From Delphinus delphis (Eukaryota; Chordata; Mammalia; Artiodactyla; Delphinidae), in contig NC_082696.1 of NCBI RefSeq assembly GCF_949987515.2, positions 36,560,431-36,624,430 of the forward strand: a stretch of DNA of 64,000 bases. Reading direction: 5' to 3'. The translations under genes were made by a program, and so were the position numbers. Positions 46,290 to 58,604 of the stretch are shown here, piece after piece. The stretch's first letter is position 1; each line of letters opens with the position of its first letter. Below the pieces are notes generated by a model. That model saw nothing but the letters and a program-made list of their open reading frames with translations, was not told the DNA's origin and ran no database searches.

Positions 46290-46570
46290 TTATGGGAGTT
46301 GCAATGCAGGGGGGATTTCTGCCTTGGTGGATCATAGAAAGTTTTATGAAGAGCCTGGAAGATAAATTAGATTCTTACAGATGGAGAAGTTAGTGAGGAT
46401 AGTAAACATTTCAGTAGGAGGACTAGATGAGCAAACATGATGGCAGATCACATATGGTGCCTTGGGTGGCAGCTTGTGGTCCTGGGTGTCTGATCATATG
46501 TGATGCATGGAGAAAGGACAGGAGGGGAGGCAAGAAAGATAAGCTGACACAAAATTATTTAGGGATTTGT
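46290..46570 (-). mobile_element. L2 LINE fragment, reversed (weak)
   Basis: 'gttttatgaagagcctggaa' and 'catatggtgccttgggtggc' resemble antisense L2, but the match is short and broken. Confidence 0.35.
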
Positions 46571-46865
46571 ACTGGATAGTTCTATTTGTCCTTTAGATCC
46601 ACTCTCTGCTGTTGTCTACCCTCTCTGCCTCTGGAGGCTGAGGCATAGGGGCACACATCAATGTCCTCAACCACCCTCTGCCTTCCAAAGCTGCTCAGCC
46701 AGGGGAAGGCACTGGCAGGTGACCAGAGAGTTGGTGTGTTTATTTTTCTAGCTCTCCATCTGCCAGTTCCCTGCATGCTGCATGCTGTCTGTGCCCCTCT
46801 ATCAAAGGCCATAGGTGCCATCATCTCTGGGTTCTGAGAATTTCTTCCTTCAGATCAAGAGGAGG

Positions 46866-47190
46866 TGTGTTAGTTTCCCAGGGCTGCTATAACAAAATAC
46901 TGCAAACAGGAAGTCTTAAAATAACAATAATTTATTGTCTCATAGTTCTGGAGACTAGAAGTCTGAACTAAAGCTGTCAGCAGGGCCACGCTCCCTCTGA
47001 AATCTGTAAGGGAGAATCCTTCTTCGCCTCTTCTAGCTCTTTGCGTTTGCTAGCAATCTTTGGCATTCCTTGGCTTGTAGAAGCATCACTGAAATCTTTG
47101 CCTCTGTTATAAGAAGATGACATTCTGAAGTCCAGGGGGTTAGTACTTCACATATCTGTTTGAGGGACACAATTCAACTTATAACAGGAG
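46866..47190 (-). mobile_element. MaLR-type LTR-like repeat, reversed
   Basis: The common mammalian sequence 'tcccagggctgctataacaa', 'ataacaataatttattgtct', 'catagttctggagactagaa', 'gtctgaactaaagctgtcag', 'attccttggcttgtagaagc' is present. In reverse it carries AATAAA near its 3' end. I assign it to the ERVL-MaLR LTR group without naming a subfamily. Confidence 0.55.
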
Positions 47191-47554
47191 ATAAGGCTCC
47201 CCGCAGCTGCTAATACCGAGGTACTGTGCTATCTCTTATGCAAGTCCTAAACCCTATCCACATCTTTGTAATTGGTCCCAGGACTAAGCTCTACTATGTT
47301 ACCCAGTTTGTTTGTACAGTCTGTTTTCTTCAGGGATTCTGATTGTATAGATTCGAGTTCCCTGACAATGATTGGACAAAGAATTTTGTTTTGCTTTAGA
47401 CAGTGGGATATATTTAATAGTTTAAGTTCTGGGTTTAAAATAAGATAGATACTGTAGCAAAGTAAATATGCAATAGAGGAAGGAGAGCCAGGGGACAAGA
47501 CATGAGGTAGTAGCTTATTGGTATGTTGCCATGTTGGGTTCCGATGGGGTCTGA
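47191..47554. other. Upstream flank, nothing recognised
   Basis: No gene; short open frames on the minus strand show no motif. Confidence 0.4.
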
Positions 47555-48095
47555 AGTGGGAAGGGGCACCAAAGGCTTCCTGCATCCCAGAGTAAAATCC
47601 GAAGTCTTCCTTAAGGCCTTTCATATGGTTTCACCTCTTCCTACCCATGACCCTCATCTCCCCCTCATTCATCACACAGACTCTCACTGGCCCTTTGCTT
47701 TTCCTCAAATGTCCCAGTCATACTCTTAGCCCAGAGCCTTGATCCATATTCCCTCTGCCAGGAGTGCTTTTGCTCCCTGGCACAGGCATGACCCCCTCTC
47801 ACTTCCTTCTGGTCTCTGCTCAAAATGTTCCTCTTCCAATAGAGACCTTCAATAACGGACTTTGGTAAAATACAGTCACCTTCATATACCTCAACCCCAG
47901 TCGTCTCCAACCCTTTATTTATTTTTCCTTACTGTGATCACCAAGTGAGGTAGTATTTATTTCTTTATTTGTTAATTATCTCTCCCTCCTTAGAATTTAA
48001 GCTCCGTGAGAAAAGGGATATTTTCCGTTTGTCTCCTATTCTGCCCTAGTGGATAGAACTGTACCTGGCACAACAACACTCATTAAATGGCAGTC
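47555..48095 (+). mobile_element. L2 LINE 3' fragment
   Basis: A well-preserved order: 'cctttcatatggtttcacct', 'tctcactggccctttgcttt', 'ccctctgccaggagtgcttt', 'gtctctgctcaaaatgttcc', 'ttatttatttttccttactg', 'aatttaagctccgtgagaaa', 'aactgtacctggcacaacaa' and 'cactcattaaatgg'. Confidence 0.88.
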
Positions 48096-49041
48096 ACCAT
48101 TAGAGGCAGAATCTGTGGGATATGGTATAGATGTAACGTGGTGAAAAGGATGACCGAAAGGAACTGAATATGGCTCCAAAGGGTGTTTTTTCCGCTTAGG
48201 TAGACCTGATTTCACACAAGTTAATTTTAATGCCTTTCAAAGACGGGAGTGTGTGGTAACCCAGTTTAGTTATTTTTTCATTTTACATTAAAAAAAAAGT
48301 TTCTTTTATTTTCAATGTCATTTTAAAAGTTCTAACGTTAGTCATTGAAATCAGTAATTCTTACGAGAAATGTGAGTAAGTTGTGACTCATAAATACATT
48401 TTTAAGATTGTGCTTCCGATTTGTACGCTGTTATTCTATTATCAGATTCTATTGATACGATTCTGTCTGTGGGTTGTGGCGGAAAGTTCTAGTGCTTTTT
48501 TTCCCCTTTCCTTTAACTTCATGTAACAGTCTTACTATGCCTATGCCTCACCAGCTGACTCAATGCTCCCTTCTTTACATCAAATAGTCAAGTTAAAGAA
48601 TTCGTCAATATGTTTAACATGATTATCCAGCTTGCTCTGTGATGCATGACATTTGTTACTTAATTACTTGCTTCCAGATTTAGGCATGACTAAGAGATAT
48701 TGTGAAATTACAACTCAACAATGCTTTATGGGACAGGTGTTCCCACACCTAAGAGACTATCCAGCATTGAGCCAGCACCTCGCAAAATGGCGTCAAGCCA
48801 GCACTTCTCAAAATGGCGTCAGTGGATGAAATTCTGCAGGCAGATGGAGACGCGATCTGTCGACCTCTAATTGTCTCAGTGAGTCACGAATCTGCAAAAC
48901 CTCTCAGACGCTGGGCTCTAGAGACTATTTATGCTATTATTTTAAGAATCCTTTTAAATTCATAGGGACTATGAAGTAATAAAATTTGGGTAATTTTAAA
49001 TTTACTAGTGATAAATAACTGTCAATGAACTTGAATCAAAC
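48096..49041. other. Upstream flank with a 26-bp tandem duplication
   Basis: No gene. The stretch 48720-48920 is GC-richer and contains CpGs, unlike its surroundings, and holds the duplication listed separately. Confidence 0.45.
48770..48821 (+). repeat. 26-bp tandem duplication with two YY1-like cores
   Basis: Two directly adjacent 26-bp units (48770-48795 and 48796-48821) differ at 2 bases. Both start agccagcac and end caaaatggcgtca. AAAATGGCG is close to the YY1 core AANATGGCGGC, and GCGTCA is one base from a CRE half-site. Confidence 0.85.
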
Positions 49042-49051
49042 AAGACTTAAG

Positions 49052-49363
49052 GGCTTCCCTGGTGGCGCAGTGGTTGAGAGTCTGCTTACTAATGCAGGGG
49101 ACACGGGTTTGAGCCATGGTCTGGGAAGATCCCACATGCCGCAGAGCAACTGGGCCCGTGAGCCACAACTACTAAGCCTGAGCATCTGGAGTCTGCGCTC
49201 CACAACAAGAGAGGCTGTGACAGTGAGAGGCCCGCGCACCGTGATGATGAGTGGCCCCCGCTTGCCACAACTAGAGAAAGCCCTTGCACAGAAACGAAGA
49301 CCCAACACAGCCAAAAATAAAAAAATAAATAAATTAAAAGAAGGCTCAACATTAAAAAAAAAT
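49052..49363 (+). mobile_element. CHR-type SINE, long form
   Basis: Head 'ggcttccctggtggcgcagt', 'gatcccacatgccgcagagc', a long segment with 'cagaaacgaagacccaacac', and an A-rich (TAAA) tail. A 10-bp duplication, aagacttaag, lies at 49042-49051 and 49364-49373. Confidence 0.93.
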
Positions 49364-49373
49364 AAGACTTAAG

Positions 49374-49964
49374 TCAGGGAAAAGACCTTCTTTTTTTCCC
49401 ACTAGAAAATATTATGATTAATAAAGTATTTTAAAGTCTAGATATAATTCCTACTTTTTATGTTCACTAAAATGCAGCAGTGAAGACTCAGAGTATATAA
49501 TCATTCACTTTTTAATGTATAATATTCATTTGAAAGACAAATAAAAGTTAAAACTAGGAACTTGGAAATTCAAGTTTACTTCAATTGTTTACTGAACAGT
49601 TATGTTAAAATCAGATTATGAAGAAGTCAAAGTATATCACCATCCTGGCTACGGAGGATTATGACTGTTGATTTTATGCCATTTTTCTCTAATTCCAAAG
49701 CAGCCAGATTATTCTTGCTAAGGTTAGATTTGGAAAAATATTGTGAAGTGAACAATGTGTGTGTTGGTGTACCTTGCCTTGCTCATGGTGTAAGTGGTAG
49801 GGTCTTATGCTGGTAGTACCTGGAAAATAATGTTGCCTGCCAAATTCATCTGGCAAGACTCAAAACATTCCTTTATCATTCCCTTCATCAAAACTTAACC
49901 TTACCTATGTCCAGTTCCCTCAGACCTTTGTGTTGCCCTCAAAATGACAAGGGGTAATTATTAT
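49374..49964. other. Upstream flank, nothing recognised
   Basis: AT-rich, no gene. Confidence 0.4.
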
Positions 49965-50068
49965 CATTAATAATAATATCACTTATCTATAGCATGATTC
50001 ACAACATATTTTCACATGCATTATCTCATCCGATTCTTCAACATTGTACAATAGGAATGTCTAATACA
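49965..50068 (-). repeat. MIR SINE fragment
   Basis: 'ttcacatgcattatctcatc' then 'cgattcttcaacattgtaca' and 'ataggaatgtct' are a reversed MIR 3' region, truncated by the MITE to its right. Confidence 0.6.
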
Positions 50069-50236
50069 CATAAACCAGCAAACTACCGTCCGCCACTTGT
50101 ACAGCTTTCAAGCTAAGAATGGTTTTAATATTTTTAAGGAGCTATAGAAAAAAATAAAAGGGGCCATGAAGCAGAATGTTGCCACAAAGTCTACAATATT
50201 TACAGTCACTTTACAGGTAAAGTTTCCCTATCTCTG
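50069..50236 (+). mobile_element. Short non-autonomous relative of the Charlie element
   Basis: The left end 'cataaaccagcaaactaccg' fits CAGNNGTYRRCAAACT. The interior 'gctaagaatggttttaatat', 'ggagctatagaaaaaaataa' and right end 'ctacaatatttacagtcact', 'ttacaggtaaagtttcc' align with both ends of the 10601-13461 element. It looks like a deletion derivative with no transposase. No target duplication is recognisable. Confidence 0.65.
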
Positions 50237-50574
50237 GATCAGCATTATAACATTCATTAAGAGATGACTAAACAGAGACAAAGCTGCATATAGGTTAAAA
50301 GCTAGAAGCCTTTGATTTTAAATCTATTTTTAACAATGCCAAGAAACTAGTGTGCTCTGTCTCTCCTTTTCTTTTTAAATTTTATTTATTTATTTATTTT
50401 TGGTTGAACACAGGCAAATTTATTTTGTTTTGATAGCTATTCCTTTTAATATGTATTAGAAAATGCATACTTAGCACATCAAACCCATGGTTTCACAGTA
50501 ATCGCTACTCAGGATGAAACTGAAGTAGATAACTATATTAGACCTAAGACAACCTCAAGAAAAATATTGAGTAA
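50237..50574. other. Upstream flank, (TTTA)n only
   Basis: A (TTTA)n run at about 50379-50402; otherwise nothing recognised. Confidence 0.4.
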
Positions 50575-50673
50575 ATAGTACAGGAAGGAAATTTGGAAGT
50601 ATCTGTTGAAAACAAAAATATAAATAACCTACGATTCTGCAATTCAACTTGTAGGAATCAACCCTCAGTAAAT

Positions 50674-50717
<44 letters not shown>

Positions 50718-50945
50718 CGCTCCTGCGAAGTATCCTATAACAACAAAAACAGAAAAGTCTATCACATGAGAAATGGGTAAATAAAATGTGGCAGAGTCAC
50801 ATCATGGCAACCTACATAACAATTACAAAGGATGAACTGCATCTAGCAACATGCTAGATCTCAAAAACATTGCTAAGCAAAGAAAGAAAACTGCAGAATG
50901 ATTCAATATACCATCTGCATTAAACACAGTATTTTCAATAAACTC
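50575..50945 (+). mobile_element. Old L1 ORF2 3' fragment
   Basis: 'ttctgcaattcaacttgtag', 'gagaaatgggtaaataaaat', 'gtggcagagtcacatcatgg' and 'aaagaaaactgcagaatgat' follow the ancient L1 ORF2 end and early 3' UTR. A CA repeat lies inside it. Confidence 0.6.
50677..50715. repeat. (CA)n microsatellite, about 19 units
   Basis: A perfect run, the longest CA tract in the window; likely polymorphic. Confidence 0.95.
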
Positions 50946-50948
50946 CCT

Positions 50949-50969
50949 TTCTTTCTCTCTCTCTCTCTC
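50949..50969. repeat. (TC)n tract
   Basis: A short CT-rich run. Confidence 0.85.
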
Positions 50970-52019
50970 AATTTATTTTGCTTAGAAAGGAGTGAGAACA
51001 AGTACTCCCTTCTCACTAACCACAGCCTGAGACCCTGCTGACCTCATCCTCCTTACTTATCTGTCTCTTTGAATCTGTAGTACGGTGAAGACAATGAAAT
51101 AGTAGGGATAAACAAGACAAGGAGAGAAGAAAGGATGGGCATATGGGAGAGTTGCATTATTTTAGAACAGGAATAAAATAAAAATTCCAAAAAATAATAA
51201 GAGCGCTACTTTCCCTTGCTCTCCCTGAATTCAAATGTATCATGAGGGCATGGGCAATTAATAAGAAAGATGAGAAGTAGAAAGATGAAGAATGAGTACT
51301 TACTGACACTTATTTTGTACCAAGAACTTATGATGTGTTTTTCTTTTTTTAACACCATCTAACTTAACTCTTAATTTATCCACTATTATCCTATGTATAA
51401 CAACTACTCAGGAATCCTCTCTGATTCTTAGCAGCTCAGGAAATAACACAGCCCTAAGGACATCCAACAGAGGGATAGAGTAGATAGAGTTAAGAATATG
51501 TAGTGACATACCACAGAAGTATAATCCCTAGGGTATGATACAAATAGCTCTTATTGGACATGCAACATCAGGAAACTTTGTCTAATGCCCATTTGTGTTA
51601 ATGTTTAAATCACGTAATCATTTGGTCTTCAATTTCTAATCTGCAAAATTAGAGGGTTTATCTGGATACTTGAATCTGTTCCATCTCTAAGGCCTGCAAG
51701 TCTGAAATGCCTCCACTGGCTAAACTGTAGAGAATTACATCCTTCCAAGTCCAAAATATACCATTAGTTAAAACAATAAAATGTTGCAAGGGAATTGTAT
51801 CATTGTATCAATTGTATATCAATTGTATCTCCTGAAGGCTCTGAAAATAAACTGAGATTGAGTTCAATAGGAAATAAAACTTTTTGAAATACCTACTTTC
51901 TTTGACATTTTAGACACTATTATTGGACTTTTTCTCCTAGAGACTTAATAGTTCTATATGATTTTAAAATTTCAAAAACTGACAATCAAGTTCTGCTTCT
52001 ATAGTCATGTAAGTGCTTA
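50970..52019. other. Upstream flank, one weak MIR trace
   Basis: A reversed MIR-like block at about 51295-51385 ('tattttgtaccaagaactta') and a short ATTGTATC tandem run at 51793-51830. No gene. Confidence 0.4.
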
Positions 52020-53810
52020 GGGGACTGACTCTCCCTCATATAGCAGATATAAACTCTGAATCAAAACCAAAAATAAAACAAACAACAACACACAGACCAA
52101 AAAACAAAAACAATTACTGAAAGCTCTGGACAGTGAGCAAAAGCAGGCAGATTCTGGAGGAGAGTCAACCTTGAAAGAAGGAATTGGCTCAGGATGAGAC
52201 TCCTGTTTCTATAGCATTATCCATAGGACAGACCATGGTCTGCGCTGCACAGGGTGGTAGGAAACATGTTAGAAAACTCAGAAGTTTGAATGAAACTCAG
52301 AGGTTTGAATGACTGGAGGAGAGTTTGGACAACATCAGCTGCCAGAAAGTAAGGGGGGAATCTCATAAAGAGAGAGGCAATAGGCTAAGCCACAGACTCT
52401 ATGTATTAGTTCTGCCAGAATCTCTGGCTGACTCTGAAACACACATGAATGGGGCACACTGTAAGCAGTCCAGCTAAGGATAAAATAGTTACAATGAGAT
52501 GAAAGCTGCTACAAAGAGACAACATTTGTAGTTTAAATCCAGCCAAGTTAATTGCGTGTTCAAACAAAATGAATAAGCAGTTAATAAATAGCTAAATCCA
52601 AATATCATTAAATATCAACAATTTGGAGAAATATAGAGAACTGATAATCCTACAACACATCATTCCCAATGTCCAGCATACAATCCAAAATTATTTGACA
52701 TGAACAACAAGGAAAATATGACCCATTTGCATAAGACAAAACATCAACAGAGAGCAAACACAAAATAACCCAGATGTTGGAATTAGCAGACAAGGACATT
52801 TAAAGCAGATATTATAATTATGCTCAATGAGGTAAAGGAAAATCTTCTCATAATGAATTTTAAACTCTCAGCAAATGTACAGAAACTACAAAATAGAACC
52901 AAATGGAGATTTGTTCAAGATGGCGGAGTAGAAGGAGTGCTCTCACTCCCTCTTGCAAGAACACCAGAATCATAACTAACTGCTGAATAATCATTGACAA
53001 GAAGACACTGGAAATCACCAAAAATGATACCCAACATCCAAAGTCAAAGGAGAAGCCACAATGAGACGGTAGGAGGGGCGCAATCACAATTAAATCAAAT
53101 TCCATAACTGCCAGTTGGGTGACTCACAAACTAGAGAACACTTATACCACAGAAGTTCAACCACAGGAGTGAAGGTTCTGAGCCCCATGTCAGGCTTCCC
53201 AATCTGGGGGTCCAGCAATGGGAGGAGAAATTCCTAGAGAATCGGACTTTAAAGCCTAGTGGGATTTGACTGCAGGACTTCGACAGGAATGGGGAAAACA
53301 GAGACTCCGCTCTTGGAGGGAAAGCACAAAGTGGTGTGCGCATCAGGACCCAGGGGACAGAGAAGTTACCCCATAGAAAACTGAACCAGACCTACTTGCT
53401 AGTGTTGGAGGGTCTCCTGCAGAGGCAGGGGGTGGCTGTGTATCACTGTAAGGACATGGTCACTGGCAGCAGAAGTTCTGAGAAGTACTCCTTGGTATGA
53501 GCCCTCCCAGACTCTGCCATCAGTCCCATCAAAGAGCCCAGTTAGGCTTCAGTGTTGGGTCGCCTCAGGCCAAACAACCAACAGGGAGGGAACCCAGTCC
53601 CACCCATCAGCAGGCAAGTGGATTACAGGTTTACTGAGCTCTGCCCACCAAATCAACAGCCAACTCTACACAACACTAGTCCCTCCCATCAGGAAATTTG
53701 CACAAGCCTCTTAGACAGCCTCATCCACCAGAGGGCAGACAGAGAACCAAGAAGAACTACAATCCTGCAGCCTGTGGAACAAAAACCACATTCACAGAAA
53801 GAGAGACAAG

Positions 53811-54714
53811 ATGAAAAGGCAGAGGGCTATGTACCAGATGAAGGAAGAAGATAAAACCCCAGAGAAACAACTAAATGAAGTGGAGATAGGCAACCTTCCA
53901 GAAAAAGAATTCAGAATAATGATAGTGAAGATGATTCAGGACCTCGGGAAAAGAATGGAGGCAAAGATCGAGAAGATGCAAAAAATGTTTAACAAAGATC
54001 TAGAAGAATTAAAGAACAAACAAACAGAGATGAACAATACAATAACTGAAGTGTAAACTACACTAGAAGGAATCAATAGCAGAATAACTGAGGCAGAAGA
54101 ATGGATAACTGACTGGGAAGACAGAACGGTGGACTTCACTGCTGAGGAACAGAATAAAGAAAAAAGAATGAAAAGAAATAAAGACAGCCTAAGAGACTTC
54201 TGGGACAACATTAAACACAACAACATTTGCATTATAGGGGTCCCAGAAGGAGAAGAGAGAGAGAAAGGATCCAAGAAAATATTTGAAGAGATTATAGTCG
54301 AAAAGTTCCCTAACATGGGAAAGGAAATAGTAACCTAAGTCCAGGAAGCACAGAGAGTCCCATGCAGGATAAACCCAAGGAGAAACACACCAAGACACAT
54401 AGTAATCAAATTGGCAAAATTAAAGACAAAGAAAAATTATTGAAAGCAGCAAGGGAAAAATGACAAATAACAACAAGGGAACTCCCATAAGGTTAACAGC
54501 TGATTTTTCAGCAAAAACTCTACAAGCAAAAAGGGAGTGGTATGAAATACTTAAAGTGACGGAAGGGAAGAACCAACAACCAAGATTACTCTACCCGGCA
54601 AGGATCTCATTCAGATTCGAGAGAGAAATCAAAAGCTTTACAGACAAGAAAAAGCTAAGAGAATTCAGCACCACCAAACCAGCTCTACAACAAATGCTAA
54701 AGGAACTACTCTAA
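53811..54714 (+). pseudogene. L1 ORF1 (RNA-binding chaperone), broken
   Basis: The ATG at 53811 starts a lysine/glutamate-rich coiled-coil-like N-terminus (about residues 15-80). TAA at 54054-54056 stops it after 81 codons. In the same frame the coding continues with the RRM-like 'NICIIGVPEGEER' and 'FPNMGK' to a second stop at 54336-54338. A frameshift near 54430 then leads to the C-terminal domain piece (54460-54714), with 'FSAKTLQAKREWYEI' and 'RLLYPARISF'. These are the expected ORF1p parts, so two nonsense changes and at least one frameshift account for loss. Confidence 0.9.
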
Positions 54715-54772
54715 GTGGGAAAGAGAAGGGAAGAAAAGGACCTACAAAAACAAACTCAAAGCAATTAAGAAA

Positions 54773-57700
54773 ATGGTCATAGGAACATACATATCAATAA
54801 TTAACCTAAACATGAATGGATTAAGTGCTCCAACCAAAAGACACAGGCTTGCTGAATGGATACAAAAACAAGAACCATATATATGCTGTCTACAAGAGAC
54901 CCACTTCAGACCTAGGGAAACATACAGACTGAAAGTGAGGGGAGGAAAAAAGATATTCCATGCAAACGGAAATCAAAAGAAATCTGGAGTAGCAATACTC
55001 ATATCAGATAAAATAGACTTTAAAATAAAGACTGTTCCAAGAGACAAGGAAGGACACTACATAATGATCAAGGGATCAATCCAAGAAGAAGATATAACAA
55101 TTGTAAATATTTATGCACCCAACATAGGAGCACCTCAATACATAAGGCAACTGCTAACAGGTAAAAAAGAGGAAATCGACAGTAACACAATAATAGTGGG
55201 GGATTTTTACACCACACTTACATCAATGGACAGATCATCCAAAATGAAAATAAATGAGGAAACAGAAGCTTTAAATGACACAATAGACCAGATAGGTTTA
55301 ATTGATATTTATAGGACATTGCATCCAAAAACAGCAGATTACACTTTATTCTCAAGTGTGCATGGAACATTCTCCAGGATAGATCACATCTTGGGTCACA
55401 AATCAAGCCACAGTAAATTTAAGAAAATTGAAATCATATCAAGCATCTTTTTTGACCAAAATGCTATGAGATTAGAAATGAATTACAGGGAGAAAAACGT
55501 AAAAAACACAAACACATGAGGGTTAACAATACGTTAGTAAATGACCAAGAGATCACTGAAGAAACCAAAGAGGAAATCAAAAAATACCTAGAGACAAATG
55601 ACAGTGAAAACACGATGATCCAAAACCTATGGGATGCAGCAAAGGCAGTTCTAAGAGAGAAGTTTATAGCTATAGAAGCCTACCTCAGGAAACAAGAGAA
55701 ATCTCAAATAAATAATCTAACCTTACACCTAAAGGAACTAGAGAAAGAAGAACAAACAAGACCCAAAGTTAGCAGAAGGAAAGAAATCATAAAGATCAGA
55801 GCAGAAATAAATGAAATAGAAACAAAGAAACAATAGCAAAGACCAATAAAACTAAAAGCTGGTTCTTTGAGAAGATAAACAAAATTGATAAACCATTAGC
55901 CAGATTCATCAAGAAAAAGAGGGAGAGGACTCAAATCAATAAAATTAGAAATGAAAAAGGAGAAGTTACAATAGACACCACAGAAATACAAAGCATCCTA
56001 AAAGACTACTACAAGCAACTCTATGCCAATAAAATGGACAGCCTGGAAGAAATGGACAAATTCTTAGAAAGGTATAACCAAGTTCCAAGTTCCAAGAACC
56101 AAGTTCCAAGACTGAACCAGGAAGAAATAGAAAATATGAACAGATCAATCACAAGTAATGTAATTGAAACTGTGATTAAAAATCTTCCAACAAACAGAAG
56201 TCCAGGACCAGATGGCTTCACAGGTGAATTCTATCAAACATTTAGAGAAGAGCTAACACCTATCCTTCTCAAAGTCTTCCAAAAAATTGCAGAGGAAGGA
56301 ATACTCCCAAACTCATTCTATGAGGCCACCATCACGCTGATACCAAAACCAGACAAAGATACTACAAAAATAGAAAATTACAGACCAATATCACTGATAA
56401 ATATAGATGCAAAAATCCTCAACAAAATACTAGCAAACAGAATCCAACAACACATTAAAAGGATCATACACCATGATCAAGTGGGATTTATCCCAGGGAT
56501 GCAAGGATTCTTCAGTATATGTAAATCAATCAATGTGATAAACCATATTAACAACATTGAAGAATAAAAACCATATGATCATCTCAATAGATGCAGAAAA
56601 ACCTTTTGACAAAATTCAACACCCATTTATGTAAAAAACACTTCAGAAATTGGGCATAGAGGGAACCTACCTCAACATAATAAAGGCTATATACGACAAA
56701 CTCACAGCAAACCTCATTCTCAATGGTGAAAAACTGAAAGCATTTCCTCTAAGATCAGGAACAAGACAAGGATGTCCACTCTCACCACTATTATTCAACA
56801 TAGTTTTGGAAGTCCTAGCCACAGCAATCAGAGAAGGAAAAGAAGTAAAAGGAATACAAATTGGAAAAGAAGAAGTATAACCTTTACTGTTTGCAGGTGA
56901 CATGATAGTATACACAGAGAATCCTAAAGATGCCAGCAGAAAACTACTAGAGCTAATCCATGAATTTCATAAAGTTCCAGATACAAAATTAATGCACAGA
57001 AATCTCTTGTATTCCTACACACTAATGATGAAATATCTGAAAGTGAAATTAAGGAACCACTCCCATTTATCACTGCAAGAAAAAGAATAAAATAGCTAGG
57101 AATAAACCTACCTAGGGAGACAAAAGACCTATGTGCAGAAAACTATAAGACACTGATGAAAGAAATTAAAGATGATACAAACAGATGGAGAGATATACCA
57201 TGTTCCTGGATTGGAAGAATCAATATTGTGAAAATGACTCTACTACCCAAAGCAATCTACAGATTCAATGCAATCCCTATCAAATTACCAATGGCATTTT
57301 TTATGGAACTAGAATAAAAAATCTTAAAATTTGTGTGGAGACACAAAATACCCCGAATAGCCAAAGCAGTCTTGAGGGAAAAAAACAGAGCTGGAGGAAT
57401 CAGACTCCCTGACTTCAGACTATACTACAAAACTATAGTAATCAAAACAGTATGGTACTGGCACAAAACCAGAAACATAGATCAATGGAACAAGGTAGAA
57501 AGCCTAGAGACAAACCCACGCACCTATGGTCAACTAATCTAGGACAAAGGAGGCAAGGATATACAATGGAGAAAAGACAGTCTCTTCAATAAGTGGTGCT
57601 GGGTAAACTGGACAGCTACATGTAAAAGAACGAAATTAGAACACTCTGTAACACCACACACAAAAATAAACTCAAAATGGATTTGAGACCTAAATGTAAG

Positions 57701-58604
57701 AGCGGACACTATAAAACTTTTCGCGGAAAACATAGAAGAACACTCTGACATAAATCACAGCAAGATCTTTTTTGAACCACCTCCTAGAGTAATGGAAATA
57801 AAAACAAAAATAAACAAATGGGACTTAATGAAACTTTAAAGCTTTTACAAAGCAAAGGAAACTACAAACAAGACGACAAGACTACCCTCAGAATGGGAGA
57901 AAATATTTGCAAATGAATCAATGGACAAAGGATTAATCTCCAAAATATATAAACAGCTTATGCAGCTCAATATTAAAAAAACAAATAACCCAATCCAAAA
58001 ATGGGCAGAAGACCTAAATAGACATTTCTCCCAAGAAGACATACAGATGACCAAGAAGCACGTGAAAAGCTGCTCAGCATCACTAATTATTAGAGAAATG
58101 CAAATCAAAACTACAGTGAGGTATCACCTCACACCAGTCAGCATGGCCATCAACAAAAAATCTACAAACAACAAATGCTGGAGAGGGTGTGGAGAAAATG
58201 GAACCCTCTTGCACTGTTGGTGGGAACATAAGTTGATACAGCCACTATGGAGAACAGTATGGAGGTTCCTTAAAACACTAAAAATAGAATTTCCATGTGA
58301 CCCAGCAATCTCACTACTGGGCACATACACAGAGAAAACCATAATTCAAAAAGACACATGCACCCCAATGTTCATTGCCCCTCTATTTACAATACAGGTC
58401 ATGGAAGCAACCTAAATGTCCATCAACAGATGAATGGATAAAGAAGATGTGGTACATATATACAATGGAGTATTACTCAGCCATAAAAAGGAATGAAATT
58501 GGGTCATTTGTAGAGACGTGGATGGATCTAGAGACTGTCAGAGTGAAGTAAGCCAGAAAAAGAACAACAAATATCGTATGTTAATGCATATATGTGGAAC
58601 CTAG
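54773..58604 (+). pseudogene. L1 ORF2 (endonuclease-reverse transcriptase), broken and catalytically mutated
   Basis: The endonuclease is open for 248 codons (54773-55519) with 'NMNGL', 'QETHF' and 'IYAPN', but two catalytic positions are changed: the usual GDFN reads GDFY (Tyr codon 55208-55210) and the usual SDH reads FDQ (Gln codon 55457-55459). A frameshift near 55517 ends it. RT pieces follow at 56034-56567 and 56650-56880 ('[13 protein letters not shown]'). The FADD catalytic motif reads FAGD (56890-56901), losing the first aspartate. The C-terminal cysteine region (57921-58415) keeps CWRGCG...HCWWEH, with the final Cys of the pattern changed to His, and ends early by a frameshift near 58396. 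Confidence 0.92.
56076..56110 (+). repeat. 21-bp duplication inside L1 ORF2
   Basis: aaccaagttccaag occurs at 56076-56089 and 56097-56110 with ttccaag between, a 21-bp period. The equivalent stretch of the L1 at 14288-18656 is 24 bases shorter. Confidence 0.8.
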
